Made by a program: the position numbers and the translations under genes. A stretch of DNA of 64,000 nucleotides from Leuconostoc mesenteroides subsp. mesenteroides (lineage in GTDB: Bacteria; Bacillota; Bacilli; Lactobacillales; Lactobacillaceae). The notes beneath the pieces are model-generated. The model had not been told where the DNA came from and ran no database searches. It saw nothing but the letters and a program-made list of their open reading frames with translations. Location of the stretch: contig CP046062.1 in NCBI GenBank assembly GCA_009676745.1, forward strand, positions 1,039,501 to 1,103,500, in the 5' to 3' direction. Every line of letters starts with the position of its first letter. Within the stretch, counting starts at the first letter, position 1. This document shows, piece after piece, positions 12,730-21,937 of the stretch.

Positions 12730-14847
12730 TTAAATTTTATTTACAGTAGCTGGTTCTGGCTTAACTTCACTAATAATAAATTCGTCATTTATAATATCAG
12801 CTTGTAAATGATGAACATCTGGGTGTTCTAAATAGAAATCGGCGATACCATCCGCAATTTTATCTTGCATGACACGACGAAGAGGTCGAGCACCCATCGC
12901 AGGATCATAACCAAGTTCCACTAATTTCTTTTTAGCATCAGTACTTAAATCAATGTGCAACCCGTTGTCGGATAAATTATCATTCATGTCAGTCAATAAC
13001 AAGTCGACAATATCTAGCAAATGATCTTGTGACAATGGTTGGAAATCAATGATATCATCTAATCGATTCAAGAATTCTGGACGGAAATAATTTTCTAAAC
13101 GTTGCATCAAACGATTTTGTTGATCAACTTGAGCGAATCCCACAGGTGTATTTCCTGTATCTGTCGAACCAGCATTAGAAGTCATAATAATAACAGTGTC
13201 TTTGAAGCTCACTATGTGACCTTGTGCATCAGTTAGGCGACCATCATCAAGAATTTGCAAGAACATATTCATTACATCTGGGTGCGCTTTTTCTACTTCA
13301 TCAAAGAGGACTAAGGAGTAGGGGCGACGACGAACTTGCTCTGTTAATTGACCAGCTTCTTCATAACCGACATAACCGGCAGGAGCACCAATCATTTTAG
13401 AAACAGTATGTTTTTCCATGTACTCTGACATGTCAAAACGAATCATAGCATCTTTGCTACCAAACATTTCCTTAGCTAATTGCTTGGCAGTTTCAGTTTT
13501 ACCAACACCGGTTGGCCCGACAAATAGGAATGAGCCAATTGGACGGCCAGATTTTGTTAGGCCAATACGATTACGGCGAATTGCCTTAGCTACTTTCTCT
13601 ACTGCCTCATCTTGACCAATAACATGTTTGGATAAGTTTTTATCCAAATCCTTCAGTTGATTAGCCTCGTTTTCTTTTAGAGCTCCGACAGGAATGTCGG
13701 TTTTATCTTCAACAATCTTTAAGATATCTTGCTCTGTTACTGTTTGTGGCTTTGACATCTCGGGGTGAGCCTCGACTTGTGCCTTCTGTGACTCAAGTTG
13801 GTTTACCTGATCACGCCAGTAGCTGGCTTTCTCAAAATCCTCTTTATCAATAGCTTCTTGCTTTAATTTATCAGCTGATTCGATATTTACTTGAATAGTT
13901 TTGGGATCTGCAACTTTCATTGTCAAATTTTTACGTGATCCAGCTTCATCAAGTAAATCAATTGCCTTATCTGGTAGAAATCTTTCTGGAATGTAACGAT
14001 CAGAAAGCTCAACAGCTGCTTGAAGAGCAGAATCACTAAATGTGACATAGTGATACTTTTCATATCGTTCACTAATTCCTTCTAAAATTGTGATAGTTTC
14101 TTCTTTAGAAGGTTCTTCAACTTGTACTGGTTGGAAACGACGGGCAATGGCACCATCTTTTTCAATCTTTCGATACTCATTTAAGGTTGTTGCACCAATT
14201 AATTGGAACTCACCACGAGCTAGGGCAGGCTTCAAAATATTACCTGCATCCATGCCGCCTTCAGCATTTCCGGCACCCATGATTTCATGGATTTCGTCAA
14301 TGAACAAGATGACATCGTCGCTGTTTGTAACTTCTTTCATTAATTCACGCATCCGTGCTTCGAATTGACCACGCATGCTCGTACCTTGAACTAAGGCAGA
14401 CATTTCTAAACGAATAACTTCTTTATGCTGTAACTTTTCAGGTACCTTTCCAGTTACGATAGCTTGAGCTAGTCCTTCAACAATAGCTGTCTTACCAACA
14501 CCAGGTTCACCAATGAGTACTGGATTATTCTTTGTACGACGATTTAAAATTTCAATTGTGCGAGCAACTTCGTTATCTCGACCAATAACAGGATCGAGCT
14601 TACCGTCGCGAGCTTGTTTGGTCAAATTAATACCGAACTCATCAAGTAAGCGTCTTTTTTTATTACCGTTATTATTTTTTTGTGCTTGTGTATTTTGTTG
14701 TCCTTGTGCTTGCGCCATTTGTTCATTCATTGCGCGAAACATTTCATCTAAATTACCAAAACCAAACGAATCTTGTTGTGCCATATTTTTACTTAGTGTG
14801 AAGCACCATGGAATACAGTTATTGCATTTCACCACAGTATTGCACAC
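12730..14847 (-). CDS. clpE: ATP-dependent Clp protease ATP-binding subunit ClpE
   Basis: ClpE is a class I Hsp100 ATPase that unfolds damaged proteins for ClpP. Two AAA+ modules are visible: the first with GEPGVGKT and FIDEIHEI, the second with GPTGVGKT and LFDEVEKAH. Between them is a UVR-like coiled segment ([15 protein letters not shown]), which with the lack of ClpC N-repeats indicates ClpE. The predicted start is GTG 14847, three bases after an AAAGGA site. The N-terminus ([15 protein letters not shown]) holds four cysteines in 15 residues but is far shorter than the usual CX2C-X22-CX2C zinc finger, so this domain looks reduced. A perfect CIRCE operator upstream indicates HrcA control. 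Confidence 0.92.
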   Translation of the reverse strand: MCNTVVKCNNCIPWCFTLSKNMAQQDSFGFGNLDEMFRAMNEQMAQAQGQQNTQAQKNNNGNKKRRLLDEFGINLTKQARDGKLDPVIGRDNEVARTIEILNRRTKNNPVLIGEPGVGKTAIVEGLAQAIVTGKVPEKLQHKEVIRLEMSALVQGTSMRGQFEARMRELMKEVTNSDDVILFIDEIHEIMGAGNAEGGMDAGNILKPALARGEFQLIGATTLNEYRKIEKDGAIARRFQPVQVEEPSKEETITILEGISERYEKYHYVTFSDSALQAAVELSDRYIPERFLPDKAIDLLDEAGSRKNLTMKVADPKTIQVNIESADKLKQEAIDKEDFEKASYWRDQVNQLESQKAQVEAHPEMSKPQTVTEQDILKIVEDKTDIPVGALKENEANQLKDLDKNLSKHVIGQDEAVEKVAKAIRRNRIGLTKSGRPIGSFLFVGPTGVGKTETAKQLAKEMFGSKDAMIRFDMSEYMEKHTVSKMIGAPAGYVGYEEAGQLTEQVRRRPYSLVLFDEVEKAHPDVMNMFLQILDDGRLTDAQGHIVSFKDTVIIMTSNAGSTDTGNTPVGFAQVDQQNRLMQRLENYFRPEFLNRLDDIIDFQPLSQDHLLDIVDLLLTDMNDNLSDNGLHIDLSTDAKKKLVELGYDPAMGARPLRRVMQDKIADGIADFYLEHPDVHHLQADIINDEFIISEVKPEPATVNKI

Positions 14848-14873
14848 GATTCCTTTCTGTAGGTTATGCTTTA

Positions 14874-14901
14874 ATTATAACATGATTTGAGAAAAATACA
14901 A
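14874..14901 (-). promoter_or_regulatory. clpE promoter
   Basis: On the minus strand, -35 TTGTAT (14901-14896) and -10 TATAAT (14879-14874) are separated by 16 bases. Transcription would start about 20 bases before the GTG start. Confidence 0.75.
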
Positions 14902-14907
14902 TTTAAA

Positions 14908-14934
14908 TTAGCACTCTTTTAATTAGAGTGCTAA
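14908..14934. promoter_or_regulatory. CIRCE operator (HrcA binding site)
   Basis: TTAGCACTC, nine spacer bases, then GAGTGCTAA form a perfect match to the CIRCE consensus. The site lies just upstream of the clpE -35 box on the minus strand. It is also about 35 bases upstream of the small gene at 14969 on the plus strand, so HrcA could act on both. Confidence 0.95.
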
Positions 14935-14968
14935 TTTAAAAAATGTTACAATATTAGTGAGGTGAGTG

Positions 14969-15142
14969 ATGGATTATACACAAGCATTGAATGATTTACG
15001 TGATGGAAAAATAGATGAGCTTCAGGTGACACCAGCAGTGTTTCCAGAATTTCAAAGAGCATGGGCGAATTTTGCATATCAGAATACTATACGTGGTATT
15101 GCTCATGCTCATGGTAAAGTAACATACGTTCGCTCAAATTGA
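14969..15142 (+). CDS. Small conserved-looking protein, 57 residues
   Basis: The product starts MDYTQALNDLRDGKIDEL and ends HGKVTYVRSN. It has no cysteine, signal peptide or membrane segment. A GAGGTGA site precedes the ATG. The pattern (short helix, LxVTPxxFPEFQ, then a basic GxA..GKV tail) agrees with my recollection of a small family found in lactobacilli near mreB, but I could not check this. It is transcribed towards mreB from the CIRCE side. Function unknown. Confidence 0.7.
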   Translation: MDYTQALNDLRDGKIDELQVTPAVFPEFQRAWANFAYQNTIRGIAHAHGKVTYVRSN

Positions 15143-15238
15143 TGTGCGAATTAACTCATTTTTATGCTACAATACTATAAGTTAAGTAAAATTTAAATGT
15201 GTTGCAATTGCAGTAGTAACACGATAAGGGGCAGTACA

Positions 15239-16246
15239 GTGGCATTTTCATTTGGACAAAAAAATGTTGGTATCGATCTGGGTACCGCTAACACATATGT
15301 ATATATCGAAGGTCGGGGCATCATATTACGTGAACCATCAGTAGTTGCGCGTAATACACAAACCAATGAAGTCGTTGCTGTAGGTTCTGAAGCTAAAGAC
15401 ATGTTAGGTCGGACGCCTGCAAGTATCGCTGCTATCCGTCCAATGCGTGATGGTGTTATTGCCGATTACGATACAACTGTTGAAATGATTCGCTATTATT
15501 TGCAAAAAGCACTTGGCGGACGTATTGGTAAACCTTATGTAACGATTGGTGTACCTTCGGGAGTAACAGCGGTTGAAAGACGTGCTGTTATTGATGCTGC
15601 TCGTGTTGCTGGTGCGCGTGATGCTTATGTTATAGAGGAACCATTTGCCGCAGCGGTTGGTGCTGGATTACCGGTTATGGACCCTACTGGATCAATGGTT
15701 GTTGACATGGGCGGTGGAACAACTGATGTTGCGACAATTTCATTGGGCGGGATTGTTTCAAGTCGTTCAATTCGTATAGCCGGAGATAAGCTAGACGAGG
15801 CAATAGCTAATTTTGTGCGTAACAAATATAACGTTACCATTGGTGAGCCAACAGCTGAAAGGCTCAAAATCGAAATTGGTGCTGCGTCACTTGCTTTAGC
15901 AAGAACTTTACCAAATGCTACGGTTAGAGGTCGGGACTTATTGACTGGTTTACCTAAAACTATTGATGTCACCGCCGAAGATGTTGCCACATCAATTCAA
16001 GAACCAGTGCAAGAAATCGTGGCAGCTATTCGTGAGACGTTAGAATCGACACAGCCTGAGCTAGCTGCAGATGTTATTGATCACGGTATGATTTTGACTG
16101 GTGGTGGGGCTTTATTACGCGACATTGAAAAAATTATTCAAGATGCAACTAAAGTGCCAGTCTTAATAGCTAACGAGCCATTAGATGCAGTTGCTATTGG
16201 TACTGGTGAGGCGTTGAAATCTATTGATGTCATGCGACAAAAGTAA
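15239..16246 (+). CDS. mreB: Rod-shape determining protein MreB
   Basis: MreB is the actin-like protein that forms membrane-bound filaments guiding lateral wall synthesis. Phosphate-binding motifs are visible: [10 protein letters not shown] at residues 8-17, the VDMGGGTTD loop near 155, and the adenosine motif LTGGGALL near 285. The 335-residue length is normal. I chose GTG 15239, preceded by AAGGGG seven bases away; an upstream in-frame ATG at 15197 would add a Cys-rich tail not found in MreB. mreC and mreD follow, but a hairpin terminator separates them from mreB. Leuconostoc cells are coccoid to short rods, so keeping mreBCD is noteworthy but not contradictory. Confidence 0.95.
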   Translation: MAFSFGQKNVGIDLGTANTYVYIEGRGIILREPSVVARNTQTNEVVAVGSEAKDMLGRTPASIAAIRPMRDGVIADYDTTVEMIRYYLQKALGGRIGKPYVTIGVPSGVTAVERRAVIDAARVAGARDAYVIEEPFAAAVGAGLPVMDPTGSMVVDMGGGTTDVATISLGGIVSSRSIRIAGDKLDEAIANFVRNKYNVTIGEPTAERLKIEIGAASLALARTLPNATVRGRDLLTGLPKTIDVTAEDVATSIQEPVQEIVAAIRETLESTQPELAADVIDHGMILTGGGALLRDIEKIIQDATKVPVLIANEPLDAVAIGTGEALKSIDVMRQK

Positions 16247-16260
16247 GGGTAGTTTAAAAT

Positions 16261-16287
16261 AGCGTGGCGCTTGCGCTACGCTTTTAT
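16261..16287 (+). terminator. Terminator after mreB
   Basis: AGCGTGGCGC pairs with GCGCTACGCT (one G-T pair) and is followed by TTTTATTT. It separates mreB from mreC. Confidence 0.75.
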
Positions 16288-16407
16288 TTATTTTTAAGAT
16301 TTAATGTCAAATAAAAGTTTCTAAATTAAAACAAAGTAACGTACCATTAGAATAGATGAAACTGTCAACTGTTTGTAGAAGTGGTAACTGGCTTTTTGGG
16401 GAAATAC

Positions 16408-17265
16408 ATGAAGAAAATATTTTCATCACGCACTTTGGTATCAATAATTGTTGCGTTTATAGTAATTGTAAGTTTGATTGCAGGATCTAATTGGTGGGCC
16501 AAAAGAACGAATACACCACCTTTTTTACAGCGTTTTGGAAATGATTTAGCCGGCGGTGTCAGCCGTATTATTGCTGTTCCAACGACTGCAGTTGGGCGTA
16601 CAGCAAATAGTATTAGTAATCTGTTAGATACATTTGAAGAAAACAAACGGTTGAAATCTAAGATTGATGAATTTGCCCAAGACAAGGTTCACTTACAAAC
16701 AGTTGAAGAAGAGAACAAATCTCTGAAGCAACAATTAAAACTAAAAGCCACATTGACGGACTATAAAACAGTCTCAGCTGTAACCATCAGTCGTTCACCT
16801 ACTACCTGGCAGTCACAATTAGTTATTGATGAAGGATCCAATTCAGGTTTGAAAAAAGGGATGCCTGTACTTGCTGGTGCCGGAATTATTGGACGCATTA
16901 GTGAAGTAAACACAACTAATTCAAAAGTGGCTTTGATTTCTGACACTAGTTCTGACGCCAATAGGTTTGCGATTAAAATTAAAGGTGATGATGGTGATGT
17001 TAACGGCATTGTAACAAGTTTTAATCGTGAAAAAAATCAACTAATTATGGGACAAGTGACATCAAATAATAAAATCAGTAAAGGTGACTTAGTTGAAACT
17101 TCTGGTCTCGGCGGTGTCATTCCAGCAGGCTTGTATGTTGGTAAGGTGGCTAGTGTCACGACGGATGATTATGGTTTATCCAAGAAAATATATATTGAAC
17201 CTGCAGCTGATCTAGGCAATATCACCACAGTCATGGTTGCAATTTCACAGATAGGAGCAAATTAA
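16408..17265 (+). CDS. mreC: Rod-shape determining protein MreC
   Basis: MreC is a bitopic membrane protein linking cytoplasmic MreB to extracytoplasmic wall enzymes. A transmembrane helix at about residues 10-28 is followed by a coiled coil (about 70-115, EENKRLK...EEENKSLKQQL) and a beta-rich region with GMPVLAGAGIIGRI and GGVIPAGLYVGKV. The length of 285 residues fits. I chose ATG 16408 because GGGGA lies five bases upstream; a GTG at 16381 would add nine residues. The stop shares a base with mreD (TAATG). Confidence 0.93.
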   Translation: MKKIFSSRTLVSIIVAFIVIVSLIAGSNWWAKRTNTPPFLQRFGNDLAGGVSRIIAVPTTAVGRTANSISNLLDTFEENKRLKSKIDEFAQDKVHLQTVEEENKSLKQQLKLKATLTDYKTVSAVTISRSPTTWQSQLVIDEGSNSGLKKGMPVLAGAGIIGRISEVNTTNSKVALISDTSSDANRFAIKIKGDDGDVNGIVTSFNREKNQLIMGQVTSNNKISKGDLVETSGLGGVIPAGLYVGKVASVTTDDYGLSKKIYIEPAADLGNITTVMVAISQIGAN

Positions 17266-17792
17266 TGGCATTTTGGCAATTGACGAGATTGCGTGTAATT
17301 TATCCTGTGTTATTATTTTTGATACTGTTTGTTGATGGAACATTCATGTCTAGCATGGGGGGGTTATTTACACAATTTCCTTGGCACATTTTACCTACTT
17401 TGACACTTGGTTGGCTCTTTCTAGGTGTCCAATTTGATGTTGAAAATGAACTGCCGTTATGGTTTTATGTTGTAGTCATTGGTATATTGTTTGATATGTA
17501 TTATACTGGTATTTTCGGTACATATACTTTTGCGTTTATTGCTGCGGTAGCCGTGATGAAGCAACTACACCTAGTTCTAGATGAACGTTTAGTCAGTGGC
17601 TTACTTTTATATTTATCCGGATTGCTTATTTACCTAATAATTTCTTATGTTAGTGGATTTGTTACAGGAATCGCTAATGTTAGCATATCGTCATTTTTAT
17701 TGTACGAGGTATTGCCAACAGTAATTTTAAATCTAGTTTTTGCTGCTTTATCATATTATCCCGTATGGTCTCTATTTCAGTTTCTGCGTTGA
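17265..17792 (+). CDS. mreD: Rod-shape determining protein MreD
   Basis: MreD is a small polytopic membrane protein that works with MreC in wall elongation. The 175 residues contain about five hydrophobic helices, and GILFDMYYTGIFG is the characteristic motif. It overlaps mreC by one base and has AGGAG upstream. Its stop codon overlaps the -35 box of the following T-box promoter. Confidence 0.88.
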   Translation: MAFWQLTRLRVIYPVLLFLILFVDGTFMSSMGGLFTQFPWHILPTLTLGWLFLGVQFDVENELPLWFYVVVIGILFDMYYTGIFGTYTFAFIAAVAVMKQLHLVLDERLVSGLLLYLSGLLIYLIISYVSGFVTGIANVSISSFLLYEVLPTVILNLVFAALSYYPVWSLFQFLR

Positions 17793-17817
17793 CAAGTTAT
17801 CTTTTTATAGTTATAAT
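17789..17817 (+). promoter_or_regulatory. Consensus promoter of the T-box operon
   Basis: A perfect TTGACA (17789-17794), 17-base spacer and perfect TATAAT (17812-17817). The -35 box overlaps the mreD stop codon. Transcription should start near 17824, just before the T-box leader. Confidence 0.88.
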
Positions 17818-17834
17818 TATGAGTATATATTAAA

Positions 17835-18083
17835 ACGTTGATTAGAAGAGTAGTTCATTTTAATTTGAAAGAGAATTTGCGGTCGCTGTGAGCAAATAAT
17901 TAAATTGGACGAAACACATCTATGAGTATAGAGCTGAAAAAAGTAAGCTTTGTCGGAAGTGTCCGTTATCACATAACAGTCTTTGACTTATTGAGATGCT
18001 ACTAGTGATAGTAGGATAACAAAGAGGTGGAACCGCGATTAAACGCCCTCTAAATACATTTATTGTATTTGGGGCGTTTTTAA
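17835..18083 (+). promoter_or_regulatory. Full T-box riboswitch leader with terminator
   Basis: This tRNA-sensing leader controls the amino-acid ABC transporter. Stem I is visible: AGAAGAGTA at the 5' side, an AGAGA bulge and a distal hairpin ATTTGC/GCAAAT (17875-17897). The T-box proper, GAGGTGGAACCGCG, lies at 18024-18037. It is followed by a long terminator (ACGCCC...GGGCGT, then T5) ending near 18083. In the specifier region GAAACACATC (17911-17920), the codon right after GAA is ACA (Thr); CAC (His) overlaps it. The TGGA bulge would pair with a tRNA ending UCCA, which suits Thr, Gly or Cys better than His. The amino acid is therefore tentatively threonine. Confidence 0.85.
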
Positions 18084-18085
18084 TT

Positions 18086-18192
18086 GGTTAGAAGACTGGT
18101 CGAGAGCTTTTGTGTGAACAAAAGTTGAATTCGAGGTGGAACCACGCTTTCGCGTCCTCTTGCAGTAGCAATATTGTAAGAGGATTTTTTCG
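18086..18192 (+). promoter_or_regulatory. Second, truncated T-box element with its own terminator
   Basis: A second T-box GAGGTGGAACCACG lies at 18133-18146. It is followed by a terminator with a 10-base stem (TCCTCTTGCA/TGTAAGAGGA) and T6 ending near 18190. Only about 50 bases separate it from the first terminator. These hold a GGTTAGAAGACTGG start resembling the first leader and a small hairpin CTTTTG/CAAAAG, but no room for a full Stem I with a specifier. It looks like a copy of the first T-box with the Stem I region deleted. Confidence 0.75.
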
Positions 18193-18264
18193 TTTTATAA
18201 ATATGATTTTTGTATTGTTAAAATATATGAGTTATAAGCGCAATTTAATAAAGGAGTTTCAATT

Positions 18265-18906
18265 ATGAGTTATCTAACTACAATTCTTCCCAGTTTATTG
18301 GCTGGATTAAAAACAACGCTAGGTGTGTTCTTTCTAACAATCGTTGGATCTGTACCATTAGGGATATTGGTTTCCTTAGGGATGAAATCACCTTACTTTA
18401 CAATACGTTGGTTGATTAACGGTTATATCTGGATTATGCGTGGTACGCCACTACTTTTACAATTGATTTTTATCTACTATGGTCTTGGAATGATGGGTAT
18501 AGCATTTCCACGATTTGAAGCTGCTGTTATAGCGTTTGTTATTAATTATGCAGCCTATCTGGCTGAAATTTTCCGTGGTGGACTACAATCAGTTCCAAGA
18601 GGACAATATGATGCTGCTAAAGTACTCGGTTTTAGTAAAATACAAACATTCTTCAAAATAATCTTGCCACAAGTAATAAAAATTGTTGTTCCCTCATTTG
18701 GTAACGAAGTAATTAACCTGGTCAAGGACACCTCTTTAGTTTATGTTATTGGCTTAGGAGATATATTGCGAGCAGGAAATATTGCAGCTAGTCGTGACGT
18801 CACTTTGATGCCATATTTATTGGTTGGATTAATATATTTGGTCATGACAGCAATTGTCACATTGTTATTGCGTCGTAGTGAAACAGTTCTGAATACTTGG
18901 AGGTAA
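18265..18906 (+). CDS. Polar amino-acid ABC transporter permease
   Basis: This is a membrane subunit of a His/Glu/Gln-type amino-acid importer. It has 213 residues with about five helices. The N-terminal region has WIMRGTPLLLQL and the EAA loop reads FRGGLQSVPRGQYDAAKVLG, the site that docks the ATPase. A strong AAGGAG site precedes the ATG. It is the first gene after the tandem T-box, followed by the ATPase (4 bases away) and binding protein. Only one permease gene is present, so it probably acts as a homodimer. Confidence 0.92.
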   Translation: MSYLTTILPSLLAGLKTTLGVFFLTIVGSVPLGILVSLGMKSPYFTIRWLINGYIWIMRGTPLLLQLIFIYYGLGMMGIAFPRFEAAVIAFVINYAAYLAEIFRGGLQSVPRGQYDAAKVLGFSKIQTFFKIILPQVIKIVVPSFGNEVINLVKDTSLVYVIGLGDILRAGNIAASRDVTLMPYLLVGLIYLVMTAIVTLLLRRSETVLNTWR

Positions 18907-18910
18907 TTTA

Positions 18911-19549
18911 ATGTTAGAAATCAAAAACTTAACTAAAAAATACAATCAAAATGTGATTTTTAAATCCCTTAATCTAACAGTGCATGATGGTGAAGTATTA
19001 AGCATTGTCGGACCTTCTGGTATTGGTAAAACAACCTTAATTAAAATCATGGCGGGACTAGAAACGGCAGACGATGGCGAAATTATTTTAAATGGTAAAA
19101 ATATTGATATAAAAGGTGAAAGTTCCAATACAAATATTGGCATGATTTTCCAAGACTTCAATTTATTTCCAAACTACACAGTCATTGACAATATCACGTT
19201 AGCACCGATTAATGTTAATAAACAGTCTCCGTCAAAGGCTGTTAAACAAGGACATGAAATTTTGGAATCATTGGGTATGTTAAATAAAGCGAACTTATTT
19301 CCCTATCAATTATCTGGTGGTCAAAAGCAGCGCGCAGCTATTGCACGTGCGTTGGCCATGAATCCGAAGATTTTGGCATATGATGAACCTACAAGTGGAC
19401 TAGATGAAGAATCGACACACCAAGTCGCTGATGTTGTTAAAACGCTTAAAGAGCGTGGTGTAACGCAAGTCATAATTACGCATGATCAGCCATTTGCTGA
19501 GATAGTTTCTGATCGCGTATTTGATTTCGCAACGGAGGTAAAACGCTAA
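18911..19549 (+). CDS. Amino-acid ABC transporter ATP-binding protein
   Basis: This cytoplasmic ATPase powers the importer. Motifs: Walker A GPSGIGKTT near residues 35-42, Q-loop MIFQDFNLFP, signature LSGGQKQR and Walker B ILAYDEPTSG, with a switch His in IITHDQ. At 212 residues it is somewhat shorter than typical members of about 240, missing part of the C-terminus. Its stop shares a base with the binding-protein start (TAATG). Confidence 0.92.
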   Translation: MLEIKNLTKKYNQNVIFKSLNLTVHDGEVLSIVGPSGIGKTTLIKIMAGLETADDGEIILNGKNIDIKGESSNTNIGMIFQDFNLFPNYTVIDNITLAPINVNKQSPSKAVKQGHEILESLGMLNKANLFPYQLSGGQKQRAAIARALAMNPKILAYDEPTSGLDEESTHQVADVVKTLKERGVTQVIITHDQPFAEIVSDRVFDFATEVKR

Positions 19550-20403
19550 TGCCAAGCATGAAAAAGAAGATTATTGTCAATAGTATTGTTGGTATTTTAT
19601 TTATCTTATTGGTTGTTATGGCAGGCCTCTCTTTATCTAATAATTCCCAAAAAAGCAAAAGTACAGAACAGACAGTGGTGAAAACGGATCAGTGGTCACG
19701 AATCAAGAGAGAAAAGCAAATTACGATTGGTTTAGATGATACATTTGTTCCAATGGGATTTCGTGATAAATCGGGTAAATTAGTAGGGTTTGATGTCGAT
19801 TTGGCAACTGCTGTGTTCAAGAGTTTGGGTATTAAGGTAAAATGGCAACCCATCGATTGGTCAATGAAAGAAACAGAATTAAATACCGGAAACATTGATG
19901 CTATCTGGAACGGCTATACAGTTACAGATGACCGAAAAAAGAAAGTTGCTTTTTCAATACCTTACCATAAGGCAACACAAGTGCTGGTTACTTTAAAGAA
20001 AAGTAACATAAATCAGTTTTCTGATATGCAAGATAAAGTATTGGGCGATCAAACAGCTTCAAGTGGTGATCAAACTTTTGCACAATATCCTAAAGTTTTG
20101 AAACAATATGTTAAAGATCAAAAGGTTATTGGCTATGATACTTTTGATAAAGCATTCAATGATCTGAATGCGAATCGCATTGATGGGCTGTTGATTGATG
20201 AAGACTATGCACGTTATTATGTTGCGCACCAATCTAACCCGAATGATTATACAATTACAACAGGTGGTTACCCGGTGAATGACAATGCAGTTGGCTTCCG
20301 CAAAGCAGATAAAAAATTACGACAAGCAGTAAATAAAGAATTAACAACTTATGAAAAGGATGGTCGTTTACAAAAATATAGTACGAAATGGTTTGGTAAT
20401 TGA
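19549..20403 (+). CDS. Amino-acid ABC transporter substrate-binding protein, membrane-anchored
   Basis: This extracytoplasmic receptor of the T-box-controlled importer belongs to the bacterial solute-binding family 3. The ligand domain shows ITIGLDDTFVPMGFRD, LVGFDVDLA and WNGYTVTDDR, classic for amino-acid binding. The N-terminus (MPSMKKKIIVN then a hydrophobic stretch to about residue 28) is a membrane anchor with no cysteine, so there is no lipobox although the family is usually lipid-anchored. ATG 19549 has GGAGG ten bases upstream; ATG 19558 is less favoured. Substrate is not certain; see the T-box entry. Confidence 0.92.
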   Translation: MPSMKKKIIVNSIVGILFILLVVMAGLSLSNNSQKSKSTEQTVVKTDQWSRIKREKQITIGLDDTFVPMGFRDKSGKLVGFDVDLATAVFKSLGIKVKWQPIDWSMKETELNTGNIDAIWNGYTVTDDRKKKVAFSIPYHKATQVLVTLKKSNINQFSDMQDKVLGDQTASSGDQTFAQYPKVLKQYVKDQKVIGYDTFDKAFNDLNANRIDGLLIDEDYARYYVAHQSNPNDYTITTGGYPVNDNAVGFRKADKKLRQAVNKELTTYEKDGRLQKYSTKWFGN

Positions 20404-20413
20404 TACATACTTT

Positions 20414-20442
20414 AGCAGCACCGTAATGGTGCTGCTTTTATG
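20414..20442 (+). terminator. Terminator of the amino-acid transporter operon
   Basis: AGCAGCACC pairs with GGTGCTGCT around a GTAAT-type loop, followed by a short T-run. Confidence 0.82.
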
Positions 20443-20482
20443 TTAGAATAGTATTAATAGTTTTTGCGCTGGGGAGGGCAGT

Positions 20483-21937
20483 ATGCTTAGGATATCTTTT
20501 TGGATTGTTATATTAATCGCGTTGGTTATCAATACAATTATTTCATTTATTGCTGTTTTTCGGCAAAAACGTGAAATTGCTACAATTTGGGCATGGATGC
20601 TTGTGCTTATGCTGTTACCTGTTGTAGGATTTGCCATCTTCTTTTTAGCAGGTAGTCGTATTTCTAGTAAAAAAATATTTCGCTTGCGAACCCAAGAACA
20701 ACGTGGTTTAGACCAGATTGCTTTAAATCAAAAAAAACAGTTACAAGATATTGAGAATTTACTTCCTATTCCCTACAGTGCAACAGAATTATTGAAATTA
20801 TTTTTATCATCCGATCGTGCAGTTTTGACACGTGGTAATAAAATTACAATTTTAAACGATGGACAAGAGAAGTTTGATAAGCTTTTTTCAGATATTAGGG
20901 CTGCCAAGGAGCATATACATTTAGAATACTTTTCTATTTTTGATGATAATATAGGGCATCAGCTAGTTGACCTATTAACTGAAAAAGCTAATGAAGGTGT
21001 TGAAGTTCACGTGATTTACGATCAGTTTGGTTCTCATGGACAACATCATAAAATGTATAGACCATTACGCGCAGCTGGTGGTGTTGCTGTACCATTCTTA
21101 ATGCGACGTTTTCAGTTATTAACTTTGCGTTTTAACTTTAGGAATCACCGTAAAATTGCGATTATTGATGGTAAGATTGGATATATCGGCGGATTTAATG
21201 TAGGTGATCAATATATTGGTGAATCTAAAAAATTTGGATATTGGCGCGATACTCATATCCGAATTATTGGGGATGCCGTATTATCATTGCAAAGTCGATT
21301 TTTAATGGATTGGAATGCTACCGCTGAAGGCAGAGAGCTATTGACCCAGACAACAAAGTACTTTCCTGAGAACTTCTCGTTACCAGGCAAGTCTATGGTT
21401 CAAATTGTTTCCAGTGGTCCTGATGACGATATGAAGCAAATTAAACAAGGGTACATGAGAATGTTTTCTTCTGCTCGTGAGAGTATAAGTATCCAAACCC
21501 CTTATTTCATTCCAGACGGTCCTGTTTTAGAAACACTTGAAGTTGCTATATTATCTGGGGTTAAGGTAAAATTAATGATACCTAATAAGCCCGATCATCC
21601 TTTGGTTTATCGGGCAACAGAGTATTATGCTCAAGAATTAATTGATTTTGGCGCCACAGTTTACCGCTATGATGGTGGCTTTTTACATAGCAAGGTTGTG
21701 ACTATTGATAATGAGGTAGCAACTGTCGGGTCAGCTAATATGGACATTCGTTCATTTTCTCTTAATTTTGAAGGCAACGCATTTATATATGATCCAGACT
21801 TTGCAGCTGACTTAGAAGATTTATTTGAGCAAGATGTACTAAAGTCCACAAAATTGACAATGGAATATTTTGAGAAACAGTCTGCTTGGATGAAGTTTAA
21901 GCAAAAATTCAGTAGACTTTTCTCACCAATACTATGA
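20483..21937 (+). CDS. cls: Cardiolipin synthase
   Basis: This membrane phospholipase-D-type enzyme joins two phosphatidylglycerols to make cardiolipin. Two N-terminal helices (about residues 3-55, the PLDc N-region) precede two HKD catalytic motifs: HRKIAIIDG and HSKVVTIDN, each followed by a GG or GSAN segment. At 484 residues it is complete. A strong GGGGAGG lies six bases before ATG 20483. It overlaps ymfF by four bases. Confidence 0.94.
   Translation: MLRISFWIVILIALVINTIISFIAVFRQKREIATIWAWMLVLMLLPVVGFAIFFLAGSRISSKKIFRLRTQEQRGLDQIALNQKKQLQDIENLLPIPYSATELLKLFLSSDRAVLTRGNKITILNDGQEKFDKLFSDIRAAKEHIHLEYFSIFDDNIGHQLVDLLTEKANEGVEVHVIYDQFGSHGQHHKMYRPLRAAGGVAVPFLMRRFQLLTLRFNFRNHRKIAIIDGKIGYIGGFNVGDQYIGESKKFGYWRDTHIRIIGDAVLSLQSRFLMDWNATAEGRELLTQTTKYFPENFSLPGKSMVQIVSSGPDDDMKQIKQGYMRMFSSARESISIQTPYFIPDGPVLETLEVAILSGVKVKLMIPNKPDHPLVYRATEYYAQELIDFGATVYRYDGGFLHSKVVTIDNEVATVGSANMDIRSFSLNFEGNAFIYDPDFAADLEDLFEQDVLKSTKLTMEYFEKQSAWMKFKQKFSRLFSPIL

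Noticed and set aside
15625-15990. 121-residue minus-strand ORF inside mreB
   Set aside because: Shadow frame of a strongly conserved gene, with no ribosome binding site or recognisable domain.
18911-20403. Histidine-specific importer name (hisXYZ-like)
   Set aside because: A CAC triplet is present in the leader, but the TGGA bulge does not fit a tRNA-His discriminator, so no specific name is given.
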